Origin: Streptomyces capitiformicae
GTDB taxonomy: Bacteria > Actinomycetota > Actinomycetes > Streptomycetales > Streptomycetaceae
Length of the DNA stretch: 64,000 nucleotides
Assembly (NCBI RefSeq): GCF_002214185.1
Contig: NZ_CP022161.1
Span: 5,711,486 to 5,775,485, forward strand
Direction: 5' to 3'
Below the pieces are notes generated by a model. The model was given only the letters and a program-made list of their open reading frames with translations. It made no database searches and was not told where the DNA came from. Positions 19,047 to 28,779 of the stretch are shown one piece after another (position 1 is the stretch's first letter; every line of letters starts with the position of its first letter). The position numbers and the translations under genes were made by a program.

Positions 19047-19414
19047 CATGCTCCTGACGTGCGTGTTCGTGCTGTTCGTGCCACGGACGACCTCGCCGGC
19101 ATTGCTCTGCACAGCGACTTGTTCGCACTTCCTAATCGGCGGCCGAGTCGTCGTGGGGCGCTGGGCGGCGAAGCTTGCTCAGCCACGAATCGGCAGCCGC
19201 CTGATAGCCACACCCAGCACCCCTGGGCGACCCAACCCTACGAATGGCTCGATCAACCCGATCAAGAAGGTAGAGCCGCCTGAACCCGGCGTCCGTCGAG
19301 TGGCCACCCCGGATCGAATGGAGGGAGGCTGGGAGGAGGCAATCCATATGACGGCGGTCCGACCGCCGCGAGAGCCGCGTCCAGGCGGGGGGTTCAGCGG
19401 ATGGGAGGAAGCCC
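19047..19414. other. Non-coding stretch upstream of the IS110 transposase and of pfp
   Basis: These 368 bases hold no credible gene. The part nearest 19050 is the 5' non-coding end of the IS110 element, where family members of the IS110 group encode a bridge RNA. The part nearest 19414 must hold the phosphofructokinase promoter. I could not identify the element boundary or a confident RNA fold. Confidence 0.4.
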
Positions 19415-20440
19415 ATGAAGGTCGGAGTGCTGACCGGCGGCGGTGACTGTCCCGGCCTCAACGCCGTGATCCGCAGCGTCGTCCGCAAAGGTGTCCAGGA
19501 ATACGCCTTCGACTTCGTCGGGGTTCGGGACGGCTGGCTCGGTCTGCTCCAGGGTGATGTCATGCCGCTGGATATCCCCGGCGTGCGGGGGATTCTCCCT
19601 CGCGGCGGGACGATCCTCGGCTCCTCCCGCACCAACCCTTTCAAGCATGAGGACGGCCTGCGTCGCGTGCAGGACACCCTTGCCACGCACGGCGTGGACG
19701 CGCTCGTCGTGATCGGCGGTGAGGACACGCTCGGTGTGGCCACCGAGCTGAACCGGCAGGGAATCCCTCTTGTGGGCGTGCCTAAGACGATCGACAACGA
19801 CGTGTCCGGGACCGATTACACCTTTGGCTTCGACACTGCCGTCGGTATCGCCACCGAGGCCATCGACCGCCTCCACACCACGGCGGAGTCGCACATGCGC
19901 ACCCTGGTGGTGGAGGTGATGGGGCGGCACTCGGGGTGGATCGCCCTGCACGCCGGCGTCGCGGGCGGTGCCAACGTGATTCTCATCCCGGAGCGGCCGT
20001 TCGACATCGACCAGGTCTGTGAGCAGGTGAAGAGCCGGTTCAAGATCAATTACGCGCCGATCGTCGTGGTCGCCGAGGGGGCTGCCCCCAAAGAGGGGCA
20101 GACTGTACTCAAGGACCAGTCGCTGGACGAGTTCGGCCACGTGCGACTGTCCGGCATCGGCGAATGGCTGGCCCAGGAGATCTCGGAGCGCACCGTCAAG
20201 GATGCCCGCACCACGGTCCTGGGTCACATCCAGCGCGGCGGTACCCCGAGCGCTTTCGACCGGTGGCTGGCCACACGTTTCGGCCTGCATGCCATCGACG
20301 CGGTCAAGGACGGTGACTTCGGCGTCATGGTCGCCCTGCGGGGCACCGGGATCGTCCGCATCCCACTCGCCGACGCCACGGCGCAGAACAAGGTGGTCGA
20401 TCCGTCGCTGTACGACGAGTTCGAGGTGTTCTTCGGCTGA
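19415..20440 (+). CDS. pfp: Phosphofructokinase, predicted pyrophosphate-dependent
   Basis: A 341-residue group III phosphofructokinase. Motifs are GVLTGGGDCPGLNAVIR, the catalytic PKTIDND, MGRHSGW and LGHIQRGGTPS. At the two positions that set phosphoryl-donor choice (E. coli numbering, which coincides here) it has Asp104 (GGEDT) and Lys124 (GVPKT). Asp104 with Lys124 is the signature of PPi-dependent enzymes such as that of Amycolatopsis methanolica, which this protein resembles to its FFG C-terminus. Streptomyces housekeeping PfkA has Gly104. The enzyme would interconvert fructose 6-phosphate and the 1,6-bisphosphate reversibly with PPi. GGGAGGAAG precedes the ATG. Confidence 0.85.
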   Translation: MKVGVLTGGGDCPGLNAVIRSVVRKGVQEYAFDFVGVRDGWLGLLQGDVMPLDIPGVRGILPRGGTILGSSRTNPFKHEDGLRRVQDTLATHGVDALVVIGGEDTLGVATELNRQGIPLVGVPKTIDNDVSGTDYTFGFDTAVGIATEAIDRLHTTAESHMRTLVVEVMGRHSGWIALHAGVAGGANVILIPERPFDIDQVCEQVKSRFKINYAPIVVVAEGAAPKEGQTVLKDQSLDEFGHVRLSGIGEWLAQEISERTVKDARTTVLGHIQRGGTPSAFDRWLATRFGLHAIDAVKDGDFGVMVALRGTGIVRIPLADATAQNKVVDPSLYDEFEVFFG

Positions 20441-20517
20441 CCGGCCCCGGCGCTCACCTCGGCGCTCACCGGATCACTGTCAGACCTGCAATCCTCTATC
20501 CGACCTCCGGCCTGCCG

Positions 20518-21405
20518 TCATCCTGCGTGCGGTACGACCGCCACCGGGCAGCGAGCATGGTGCAGTACGGCGTGCGTGACCGGACCCAGTCGACCCTCGG
20601 CCGCACTCAGGTCGACACGGCGTCCCACGACGAGCAAGTCCGCACTTCGCGACGTGTTCAAAAGCGCTTCCGCGGGGTGGAGCAACACGACATCTGTGTG
20701 GACCGCCACACGAGGGTACTTCTCCTGCCAAGCGCGCAGGGCGTCGGAGAGCTGTAGGACCTCCTGGTCCTCCCAGGTGGCCCGGTCCTCCTCGGTCACC
20801 ACCAGGGTGCGAGGAGACACGGACTCGGCGGGAAAGGCCCATGCCTGGACGACCCGCAGGCGGGCCCCGTGTGCCTCGGCGGCCGAGAACGCGAAGTCCG
20901 CCACCTCACTGACCGGGTGATGCGCATCGAACCCTGCCACGACCCGAGACGTGCCGCGTGCCAGGTGGGTTCCTTCCACGAAGGTGCCAGACGGCTGAGG
21001 CACCAACACGACAGGGCAAGGGGCTGCTGCCGCCATCCGCAGGGCCACCGAGCCGACCGCGAGACCCTCGAACCCGCCCGTCCCCCGTGTGCCGACGACG
21101 AGGAGCCCGGCATCGCGGGCCGCGGCGAGAAGGGCCGTGTCCGGCGCGTCATCGGCGTGCTCGCCCCGGACTTGCAGGTCCGGGTAGCGGTCGCCGAGTT
21201 CGGCGACCACCCGCTGGAGCATCCGCGCGCCCACGTGCCGCAGCCTGTCCCCGGCCGGGCCCGGCACGGCAGTACCCGGAAGCGGTGGAGAGGCGTGGAA
21301 CAGACGCAGCGGAACACCACGCAGCGCGGCCTCCCGCGCCGCCCAGTCGGCCGCCGCCGAGCTGCGTTCGGACCCGTCGACACCCGCCAGCACAGAGTGA
21401 CTCAT
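20518..21405 (-). CDS. Tandem-domain universal stress protein (USP 4)
   Basis: A 295-residue tandem UspA protein starting MSHSVLAGVDGSERSSAAAD. Domain 1 has a good ATP loop (GTRGTGGFEGLAVGSVA). Domain 2 (RVVAGFDAHHPVSE) has none (GRRVDLSAAEGRLGPVTHAV). A strong AAGGAGG precedes the ATG at 21405. It converges on pfp with a gap of 77 bases, which contains a direct repeat (CGGCGCTCAC twice) but no clear terminator hairpin. It lies downstream of the USP pseudogene in the same direction. Confidence 0.92.
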   Translation of the reverse strand: MSHSVLAGVDGSERSSAAADWAAREAALRGVPLRLFHASPPLPGTAVPGPAGDRLRHVGARMLQRVVAELGDRYPDLQVRGEHADDAPDTALLAAARDAGLLVVGTRGTGGFEGLAVGSVALRMAAAAPCPVVLVPQPSGTFVEGTHLARGTSRVVAGFDAHHPVSEVADFAFSAAEAHGARLRVVQAWAFPAESVSPRTLVVTEEDRATWEDQEVLQLSDALRAWQEKYPRVAVHTDVVLLHPAEALLNTSRSADLLVVGRRVDLSAAEGRLGPVTHAVLHHARCPVAVVPHAG

Positions 21406-21594
21406 CGTGTCCTCCTTCGCCCGGGCCTCCGCCGGCGTCGCCACACGAGTCTGTCTCCTCTCTTCCACTGTTTCACGGCACGACTGCTCAGGCGCCCGGA
21501 TCGGATGCCGGGTCGCGGGAAGGTCCTGGCGGACCAGTTCGCAGCCCGTCCAACGGTCGCTCACGCAACGGCCGGCGTCTTGCAGCGGATTCGG

Positions 21595-22342
21595 CAGACC
21601 GACGTGCCCATGCCGCCTGCGGGCGCCGACAACGAGCAGATCAGCACCGGCCAGAAGTGCCCGCCGCGCCGGCCTTCGACCACCTCGCTGCTCACCGGCA
21701 CCTCCTGATACCGCTCCGCAGCGTCGTGCAGCGCCTCAGCAAGCACTTGCGCCGGCGGGCGCTGGAGGGCTTGGAGGGCGTATCCGGACACGCCCGGAGG
21801 CGTAGGGTCCCGACCGGGACGCTCCAGGCATGCACCGCCACCAGCCGGCAGCGCCGCACATGGGCCTCGCGGAACGCGAACTGCACGGCCGTACCGCTGC
21901 CCTCCCCGTCCTCGACGCCGACGACGATGTCCCCGAACCGACTGCCTCGGCGCTCCGTCCCACCACGCACTAACGACCACCGGGCAGTCGGCGCGAGCGG
22001 CCACGGCCAGGCTGACCGAGCCCAGAAGCATCCCGGCGAGGGCTCCGAGCCCCCTGGAACCGAGCACCAGTGTGAAGGCGTTGCGCCCCTTGTCGACCAG
22101 GGCGGCGGCCGCGTCCTCATACAGCACCTCGCTCGACAGCCGCACGGAGGGATCCCCTGCCCCGGCACGCTTCGAGGCACCACTGATCACGTCCGCCCGC
22201 TCGTCGTCCCGCGCTGCGGCGTGCAGGTGGTGGAGCGGCACATCGTGCCGGACCGCCTCGTCGGCGGCCCAGTCCACCGCCTCCAGGCTCGCCTCGGACC
22301 CGTCGATGCCGACGGCCAAGGGACGACCAAGGGAATCGTCAC
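21595..22342 (-). pseudogene. USP pseudogene with several frameshifts (second copy of USP 2)
   Basis: From GTG 22342 (GGAGA upstream) the DNA follows USP 2, but the frame breaks repeatedly. A short repeated CCCTTGG block after VTIPLVV shifts the start. A second shift falls after ADCPVVV, a third near VHAWSVPVGT and another after SSEVVEG. The sequence then ends abruptly after GARRRHGHVGL, without the last 20 residues (the LHH..CP end of USPs). All remaining blocks are still very close to USP 2, so it decayed after duplication. It is leftward and head-to-head with the intact USP at 22551. Confidence 0.88.
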
Positions 22343-22550
22343 CGTCCCTGTCTCCTTTCGTGCCGGATTGCGCGCCTCGCGTCCCCCTCGTCCACAGACC
22401 CGAAATGCGCCATGGAGGCGGTTGGGGTACTCCTCGAATGAGAGACCGCACTGCTCGGCATGTCGGCGACGTCCGGACCACGCACTCGATCGGACTCGTT
22501 CACCGTCATCCCCATCATTTCCAGCTTCGTACGAGACGGAGGCCGTCGCC

Positions 22551-23417
22551 ATGCAACCAGTCGTCACCGTGGGCCTCGACGGCTCACCCGAGAGCCTTGC
22601 CGCGGCCCGCTGGGCCGCCGACGAGGCCGAGAAGCGCAAGCTCACCCTGCGCCTGCTGCACGCGTGGCCACTACTGGCACCGGAACCGACCCGCGTCCCC
22701 TCGGAAGTCGATCAGAACTACTGGGCGAAGCGTCTGGTCCACACCGCGCGATCGGAGCTCCAAGCACGTCACCCGGGCCTGTCCATCGTCGGGAACCTCG
22801 TCGCCGACGATGCCGAGAACGCCCTGCTCCACGCGGCGACGGAGTCGGAGATGATCGTGCTCGGTTCCCGGGGGCTGGCGCCCGTCGAGAGCTACTTCCT
22901 GGGCGACGTCAGCATGCCCGTTGTGGCACGGGCCGAGCGGCCGGTCGTACTGGTCCGCGCCGAGACCCCGGAGGGGGCACCCCCAGCACCCGCGAGCCGC
23001 GTGGTCGTGGCCCTGAAACTGCACGGATCCTCCGACGACCTGCTCGACTTCGCCTTCCACACCGCCGCTGCCAGGAGAGCTCCACTCCTGGCCGTCCACG
23101 GCCGAAGCGTGCCGCTCCACGCACGTGTGCCCTGGGGCGTGGACCGCGACATCACCGAAGAGATCACGCGGGACGCGCAGAAGCAGCTGAGCAAGGCGCT
23201 GCACCCCTGGTGCGAGAAGTACCCGCAGGTGGACGTGACCGACGGCATCCGTCTCGAAAGCCCTGCCAAGGCCGTCGTACGGGCCGCCGAAGGCGCTGCA
23301 CTTCTGGTCGTCGGCCGACGCAAGCAGCGTCCTGGTCTGGTGCCCCACCTGGGTCCTGTTGCGCAGGCCGCCATCCATCACGGGCACTGCCCCGTCGCCG
23401 TCGTTCCCCATGACTGA
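22551..23417 (+). CDS. Tandem-domain universal stress protein (USP 5)
   Basis: A 288-residue tandem UspA protein starting MQPVVTVGLDGSPESLAAAR. Both nucleotide loops are modified (GSRGLAPVESYFLGDVS; GRRKQRPGLVPHLGPVA), so classical ATP binding is doubtful. GGAGG precedes the ATG by 8 bases. Its stop overlaps the start of the next gene (ATGACTGA), so the two are translationally coupled. Its 5' end and promoter region are duplicated at 8280-8430, where the coding part is lost. Confidence 0.92.
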   Translation: MQPVVTVGLDGSPESLAAARWAADEAEKRKLTLRLLHAWPLLAPEPTRVPSEVDQNYWAKRLVHTARSELQARHPGLSIVGNLVADDAENALLHAATESEMIVLGSRGLAPVESYFLGDVSMPVVARAERPVVLVRAETPEGAPPAPASRVVVALKLHGSSDDLLDFAFHTAAARRAPLLAVHGRSVPLHARVPWGVDRDITEEITRDAQKQLSKALHPWCEKYPQVDVTDGIRLESPAKAVVRAAEGAALLVVGRRKQRPGLVPHLGPVAQAAIHHGHCPVAVVPHD

Positions 23418-24996
23418 GCCCGGGCTCCATGAGAAGTCGGTGCGGTCGGCGCCTCGAACCGACGCGTCCGAGCTTTGGTCCGGTGCCCGACGCGACGGCG
23501 AACCACTGCCGCGCGCGGAGGTGTGCGAGACCCACACCGCGATCGTGTTCTTCGTCGGCGACCGCACCTACAAGCTGAAGAAGCCGGTGGATCTGGGATT
23601 CCTTGACTACACGACGGTGACGGCCCGCCGGGCGGCGTGCGAACGCGAAGTCGCCCTCAACCGCCGCTTCGCCCCCGACGTCTATCTGGGTCTGGGTGAG
23701 GTCAGAAGCCCCGACGCGCAGGCGCCCGAACCGCTCGTGGTGATGCGCCGGATGCCTGAGAACCGTCGCCTTTCCCGTCTGGTATGTGAAGGGGTCGCCG
23801 TCGACGATGTCCTGCGTGCCGTCGCCCGGCATCTTGCAGCGTGGCACGCGGACGCGCCCCGGAGCCGGGAGGTGGACGAGCAAGGCACGCGGGACGCTCT
23901 GTCCTCACGTTGGGAGGCCAGCTTCCAGCAAGTCCACGCACTGGCCGACGACGGCGTCGTGCCCGATGAGGTGACGGAGGTCGAGCGGCTCGTGCGCCGC
24001 TATCTCGCCGGCCGCAAGCGGCTGTTCGACTCCCGTATCGAGCAGGGACGGGTGGTCGACGGCCACGGCGACCTGCTCGCCGAGGACATCTTCTGCCTCG
24101 ACGACGGGCCCCGCGTCCTGGACTGCCTGGAGTTCGACGACCACCTCCGCTACGTCGACGGCCTCGACGACGCCGCGTTCCTCGCCATGGACCTGGAACA
24201 GCTCGGCGCCCCTCAGGCCGCGGCGTACTTCCTCGCCCAGTACGGCGAGTACTCCGGGGACCCCGCACCGCCTTCCCTGTGGCACCACTACGTCGCCTAC
24301 CGCGCGTTCGTCCGCGCCAAGGTCTCCTTGATCCAGGCACGCCAGGGCGCGCCTGGCGCGGAGGCTGCGTCGCGGCGGCTGGTCTCGGCGACGCTGCGCC
24401 ACCTGCGTACCTCCGCCGTCGGCCTGACGCTCGTCGGCGGGCTGCCGGGCAGTGGGAAGTCCACCCTCTCCGGAGCGCTGGCCGACCGGCTGGGGGTCAC
24501 GCTGCTCAGCAGCGACCGTCTCCGCAAGGAGCTGGCGGGGATCCCGGCTGAGCAGTCCGCGGCGGCCGGCTACGGCGAGGGCCTGTACACGCCCGAGTGG
24601 ACAGCCAGGACCTACGCCGCTCTGCTCGACCGTGCGTCCGCCCTGCTGTCCTCCGGCGAGTCCGTCGTCCTGGATGCCACCTGGTTAGATGAGGCACAGC
24701 GCGAAGCGGCTCTGCGCGTGGCCGAACGCACCAGCGCCGATCTGGTGGCCCTGCACTGCCACGTGCCGGGCGACGTGTCAGCGGCCCGCCTGAGCACGCG
24801 CGCTCCCGGAGCGTCCGACGCCGGCCTCGGCATCGCCACCGCCATGGCGGCCAGGGAACAGCCGTGGCCCGAGGCCGTCGTGGTCGACACCAGTGGACCG
24901 TTGGAGTCCGCCGTCTCCCACGCGCTGGCTGTTGTACGCCCTTGGGGAACCGGCCAGGCCCCGGTCTTCCGCCGCCCCTACATGGAGCCGGACTAG
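23410..24996 (+). CDS. Aminoglycoside-phosphotransferase-like / P-loop kinase fusion protein
   Basis: A 528-residue two-domain protein. Residues about 25-320 have an APH-like kinase fold (FFVGDRTYKLKKPVDLGFLD; catalytic GHGDLLAEDIF; CLEFDDHLRYVD). Residues about 335-510 form a P-loop NTPase (Walker A GGLPGSGKST at 343; VVLDATWLD) like zeta-toxin or polynucleotide kinases. This fusion is common next to USP genes in actinobacteria, and its substrate is unknown. The start overlaps the USP 5 stop by 8 bases. Codon 426 (24685-24687, Leu in TWLDE) is TTA. In Streptomyces this is read only by the bldA tRNA, so full-length protein would depend on developmental stage. Confidence 0.87.
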   Translation: MTEPGLHEKSVRSAPRTDASELWSGARRDGEPLPRAEVCETHTAIVFFVGDRTYKLKKPVDLGFLDYTTVTARRAACEREVALNRRFAPDVYLGLGEVRSPDAQAPEPLVVMRRMPENRRLSRLVCEGVAVDDVLRAVARHLAAWHADAPRSREVDEQGTRDALSSRWEASFQQVHALADDGVVPDEVTEVERLVRRYLAGRKRLFDSRIEQGRVVDGHGDLLAEDIFCLDDGPRVLDCLEFDDHLRYVDGLDDAAFLAMDLEQLGAPQAAAYFLAQYGEYSGDPAPPSLWHHYVAYRAFVRAKVSLIQARQGAPGAEAASRRLVSATLRHLRTSAVGLTLVGGLPGSGKSTLSGALADRLGVTLLSSDRLRKELAGIPAEQSAAAGYGEGLYTPEWTARTYAALLDRASALLSSGESVVLDATWLDEAQREAALRVAERTSADLVALHCHVPGDVSAARLSTRAPGASDAGLGIATAMAAREQPWPEAVVVDTSGPLESAVSHALAVVRPWGTGQAPVFRRPYMEPD

Positions 24997-25068
24997 GTGT
25001 TCTGTCCACGGAGGTTGGTGACGCAGGTCTCGGCGGGCCGGGCGGAAGGCCCCGTAGATGGACTGGAT

Positions 25069-25377
25069 GTACTTGGTCCGGGAGACCGACTGCCGGACGC
25101 GGCCGTCAACGTCGTAGGCCCTCCCCAGCGGTTGCACGGGCTGCTGGCCGGTCCGGGCGTGCACCTGCTGCTGCAGCGCGACGCCGACCCGCCACCGGAC
25201 ACGGTGACCGGTCCCCACGTCGCTGTCCTCCGGCTGATGAACAGCCCCGGTCGCGGTCTGGTGGCCGTCCGCCCGGACGGGCATGTCGGCTTCCGGTGCG
25301 GGACCGTCGACCCGGCCGGGCTGACCGACTCGCTGGCCCTGATCGGGGCAGTGGCATCTCCAGTCAGCCGGCCATGA
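25069..25377 (+). pseudogene. Relic of the C-terminal domain of an FAD-dependent aromatic monooxygenase
   Basis: The frame reads PGDRLPDAAVNVVGPPQRLH, LLAGPGVHLLLQRDA and GRGLVAVRPDGHVGFRCG, then ends at TGA 25375. This is the thioredoxin-like C-terminal domain of PHBH-type flavoprotein monooxygenases (RPDGxVxxR end motif). The FAD- and substrate-binding domains are missing, and the kinase gene ends just upstream. It is therefore an isolated tail, not a functional enzyme. Confidence 0.6.
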
Positions 25378-25492
25378 ACGTCAGTCGACGGTGCTCGACG
25401 GCCCGGCACCGGAGCCGCTGCCCGGTTGCCCGGGCGTCGCTCCGAGGCGACGGTGGAGACAGGCGGTCACGCCAACCTGGGAGTGGGTGACC

Positions 25493-26697
25493 ATGCGAGC
25501 CCTCGTTTACCACGGCCCCGGACAGATCTCCTGGGACACGGTCGCGGATCCGGCGATCGAGGAGCCGACCGACGCCGTCGTGCGCGTCGACGCCACCACC
25601 CTCTGCGGCACCGATCTGCACATCCGGCGTGGTGAGCTGCCCGAGGTGAAGCCAGGAACAGTCCTGAGCCACGAGGCCGTCGGCGAAGTGGCGGAAGTGG
25701 GTCGCGAGGTCCACTCCACCACCGTCGGCGATCAGGTGATCGTGTCGTCCATCTCGGCCTGCGGCCGTTGTCAGTTCTGCCGGGACAGCATGTTCGGACA
25801 GTGCCACGGCGGGGGCGGGTGGATTCTTGGGAATCTGATCAACGGAACCCAGGCCGAGTTCGTACGGGTCCCTTTCGCCGACTACTCCACCCGACGGCGG
25901 CCCGGCACCTTGGCGCTCGAAGACGCCGTCCTGCTCGCCGAGGTTCTCCCTACCGCTTACGAAGTGGGAGTCCGGAACGGACACGTGGGCCCCGGAGACA
26001 CCGTCGTCGTGGTGGGCGCCGGTCCCGTAGGGCTCGCCGCGGTCATGACCGCGCGCGGCTCTACTCGCCACGCAGGATCATCGCTGTGGACCTGTCCCAC
26101 TCCAGGCTCGAAGCCGCCACCCGGCTGGGTGCCGACGCCGCCGAACTGCCCGGACGGCTGATCGCCGACCTGTCAGAGGGACCCGGCGCCGACGTCGCCA
26201 TCGAAGCCGCCGGAGACCCGGACAGCTTCGTCCTGTGCACGCGAGTCGTACGCCCGGGCGGGCACATCGCCAACATCGGCACGCATGGCAAGCCGGCCAT
26301 GCTGCACCTCGAGGCACTGTGGCACAAGAACATGACGATCAGCACCGGCCGGGTGGACACCTCCTCCACACCCTGGCTGCTCGACCTGGTGACGTCCGGA
26401 CGCCTGCACATCTCTCACCTCGTCACCCATACCTTCGGCCTCGACCGGATGGAGGACGCCTACGAGGTCTTCTCCCACGGCACCGACACGGGCGCTCTCA
26501 AGGTGGGGCTCTACCGCGAAAAGCACCCGGCCCGAGCGCAGTCGCGACAGCCCAGCGGCTGCGCCCGCTCCGCTGGCCGGCCTCTTGGCCTGGGCCGTTC
26601 GGCCCTAGTGATCGCCGGTGGACTGTGCTGCTATGGAAGTGAGCCGAGGGCAAGCCATGAGACGCGAGGAAGCGGAGAGAAACCGCGCACCGCGTAA
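25493..26697 (+). pseudogene. Zinc-dependent alcohol dehydrogenase with a two-base frameshift
   Basis: From ATG 25493 the frame encodes the catalytic part of a medium-chain zinc alcohol dehydrogenase: DATTLCGTDLHIRRGELPEV, SHEAVGEVAEVG, a structural-zinc loop (ISACGRCQFCRDSMFGQC) and the NAD fold VVVGAGPVGLAAVM. At about 26050-26057 a CG run (CGCGCGCG) appears two bases too long. The remaining 200 residues (YSPRRIIAVDLSHSRLEAAT; GRVDTSSTPWLLDLV) follow in another frame. That frame passes the usual end (GALKVGL) and runs on to a stop at 26697. The cause may be slippage in the repeat or a sequencing error. The intact enzyme would oxidise alcohols with NAD(P). Confidence 0.85.
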
Positions 26698-26988
26698 TCC
26701 GGGTCCGCGAGAAGCGGGCGGCCCTCGGCTCCACGATGTCGGAAAGTAGCCCGCGGTGGCTCGGACCAGCGGGGCCTGGGCCTGCGCCGAGGTCGACCCG
26801 CTGCCGTCGGTGGCCCCGCCCTTCAAATCTGCGGTTCTGCGAACGGTTGCCGACCCGCCACACGTTCCAGTGTCTGAGGACCGAATCCCACAGGTCCTGC
26901 CTGAGGACCGATCGGCCTCGGCCCGCAGTGCGGCTACGCCCGAGGCGGGCGACCCTGGAGACAGAGGCAGGCGTCGGGAGGAGCGCCC

Positions 26989-28779
26989 ATGCGCTGGGAG
27001 ACGATCTCCAAAGACACCACACACGGCGTCGCACCGAATCTCGCCGACTACGACCGGGCCCGCTCCGCCTTCGCCTGGTCGCAGGCGCGCACCGCATTGG
27101 ACGGGCTGCCCGGCGGCGGGCTCAACATGGCCCACGAGGCGGTCGACCGGCACGCGGCGTCCGGTCACGCGGACAAGGTCGCGCTGCGGTGCGTCGCCCG
27201 GGACGACTCCGTCTCGACCGTCACGTACGCGGAACTGGCCCGCCTCACGGCCCGCTTCGCGAACGTGCTTCGGTCGCTGGGCGTTGGTCACGGGGACCGG
27301 GTGTTCACCCTGCTGGGCCGCTGCCCTGAGCTCTACACCGCGGTGCTGGGCGCGCTGAGGAACACCAGCGTGCTGTGCCCGCTCTTCTCCGCCTTCGGCC
27401 CCGACCCGGTGGAACAGCGGCTGCGTCTCGGCGACGCGCAGGTCCTGGTCACCACCGCGGCCCTCTACCGGCGCAAGGTCGCCGAACGTCGGGCATCGGT
27501 TCCCGGCCTGAAACACGTCCTGATCGTCGGACCGGGCGCGGAGGACCTGCCCGGTACGGCGCCCTTCGACGACCTGATGTCCGCCGCCCCGGACACCTTC
27601 ACCATCCCGCCGACCTCGCCCGACGACATGGCACTGCTGCACTTCACCAGCGGCACCACCGGCACTCCCAAGGGCGCGGTCCATGTCCACGAGGCGGTGG
27701 TCGCCCACTACGCCACGGCCGCCTACGCGCTCGACCTGCACCCCGAGGACGTGTACTGGTGCACCGCCGACCCCGGCTGGGTCACCGGCATGTCGTACGG
27801 GATCATCGCTCCGCTCATCCACGGCGTGACGGTGGTCGTCGACGAGGGCGACTACGATGCCCGGCGCTGGTACCGGATCCTCGGCGAGCAGCGGGTCACT
27901 GTTTGGTACACGGCCCCCACGGCCCTGCGCATGCTCATGCGCGCCACGCCCCGCCAGGGCCCGTACGATCTGCCGCGCTCCTACGACCTGTCGGCCCTGC
28001 GCTTCATCGCCTCCGTCGGCGAGCCCCTCAACCCGGAGGCCGTCGTGTGGGGCCGGGACGTACTGGGCCTGCCGGTGCACGACAACTGGTGGCAGACGGA
28101 GACCGGCTGCATCATGATCGCGAACTTCGCGGCCAGCGAGATCCGGCCCGGCTCGATGGGACGTCCGCTGCCCGGCGTCGACGCTACCGTGCTGGAGCAG
28201 GGCGAGGACGGCCGGGCACTGGTCACCGACGGCAAGGTCGCGGAGGTGGAGAGCCCCGACGTCGAGGGCGAGTTGGCGCTGCGGCCGGGCTGGCCGTCGA
28301 TGTTCCGCGGCTATCTGCACGACAAGGAGCGCTACGACGCCGCGTTCGCCGACGGCTGGTACCTGACCGGTGACCTGGTCCGCCGGGATGCCGACGGCTG
28401 GTACTGGTTCGTGGGGCGCGCCGACGACGTCATCAAGTCGGCGGGACACCTGATCGGCCCGTTCGAGGTGGAGAGCGCGCTGATGGAGCACCCGGCAGTG
28501 GCCGAGGCCGGGGTGATCGGACGGCCGGACCCGGTCGCCGGGAACGTCGTCAAGGCGTTCGTATCGCTGCGCCCCGGTGTCGAGCCGACGCCGGATCTGG
28601 AACGAGAACTGCTCGCCTTCTCCCGCCGCAAGCTGGGGCCCGCGGTCGCTCCCAGGGAGCTCGCGTTCGACCAGAACCTGCCCAAGACCCGCAGCGGGAA
28701 AGTGATGCGCCGTCTGCTGCGCGCACGTGAACTCGGCCTGCCCGTAGGCGACTTGTCGACCCTGGAGGGATCCGAATGA
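26989..28779 (+). CDS. acsA: Acetyl-CoA synthetase (AMP-forming)
   Basis: A 596-residue ANL-superfamily ligase of the AcsA type. It shows the phosphate loop [14 protein letters not shown] (about 219), [30 protein letters not shown] and the C-terminal [11 protein letters not shown] with the catalytic and acetylation-prone lysine (Lys571). It converts acetate, ATP and CoA to acetyl-CoA, AMP and PPi. GGGAGGAG precedes the ATG. The stop overlaps the next start (ATGA), making it the first gene of a coupled operon with PDH-type E1alpha, E1beta, E2 and an acyl carrier protein. The 291 bases upstream hold no gene. Substrate choice (acetate or another short acid) cannot be fixed by eye. Confidence 0.9.
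   Translation: MRWETISKDTTHGVAPNLADYDRARSAFAWSQARTALDGLPGGGLNMAHEAVDRHAASGHADKVALRCVARDDSVSTVTYAELARLTARFANVLRSLGVGHGDRVFTLLGRCPELYTAVLGALRNTSVLCPLFSAFGPDPVEQRLRLGDAQVLVTTAALYRRKVAERRASVPGLKHVLIVGPGAEDLPGTAPFDDLMSAAPDTFTIPPTSPDDMALLHFTSGTTGTPKGAVHVHEAVVAHYATAAYALDLHPEDVYWCTADPGWVTGMSYGIIAPLIHGVTVVVDEGDYDARRWYRILGEQRVTVWYTAPTALRMLMRATPRQGPYDLPRSYDLSALRFIASVGEPLNPEAVVWGRDVLGLPVHDNWWQTETGCIMIANFAASEIRPGSMGRPLPGVDATVLEQGEDGRALVTDGKVAEVESPDVEGELALRPGWPSMFRGYLHDKERYDAAFADGWYLTGDLVRRDADGWYWFVGRADDVIKSAGHLIGPFEVESALMEHPAVAEAGVIGRPDPVAGNVVKAFVSLRPGVEPTPDLERELLAFSRRKLGPAVAPRELAFDQNLPKTRSGKVMRRLLRARELGLPVGDLSTLEGSE

Noticed and set aside
20450..20475. Direct repeat CGGCGCTCAC twice between pfp and USP 4, considered as a terminator
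   Set aside because: The copies are direct, not inverted, so no hairpin forms; no function can be argued.
25493..26697. Programmed ribosomal frameshift in the alcohol dehydrogenase
   Set aside because: There is no slippery heptamer or downstream structure, and the break falls in a CG repeat; mutation or sequencing error is simpler.
26903..26919. Partial palindrome around CCGATCGG upstream of acsA, considered as a DevR-like operator
   Set aside because: The half-site spacing does not fit GGGNC-N4-GNCCC and only the inner eight bases are symmetric.
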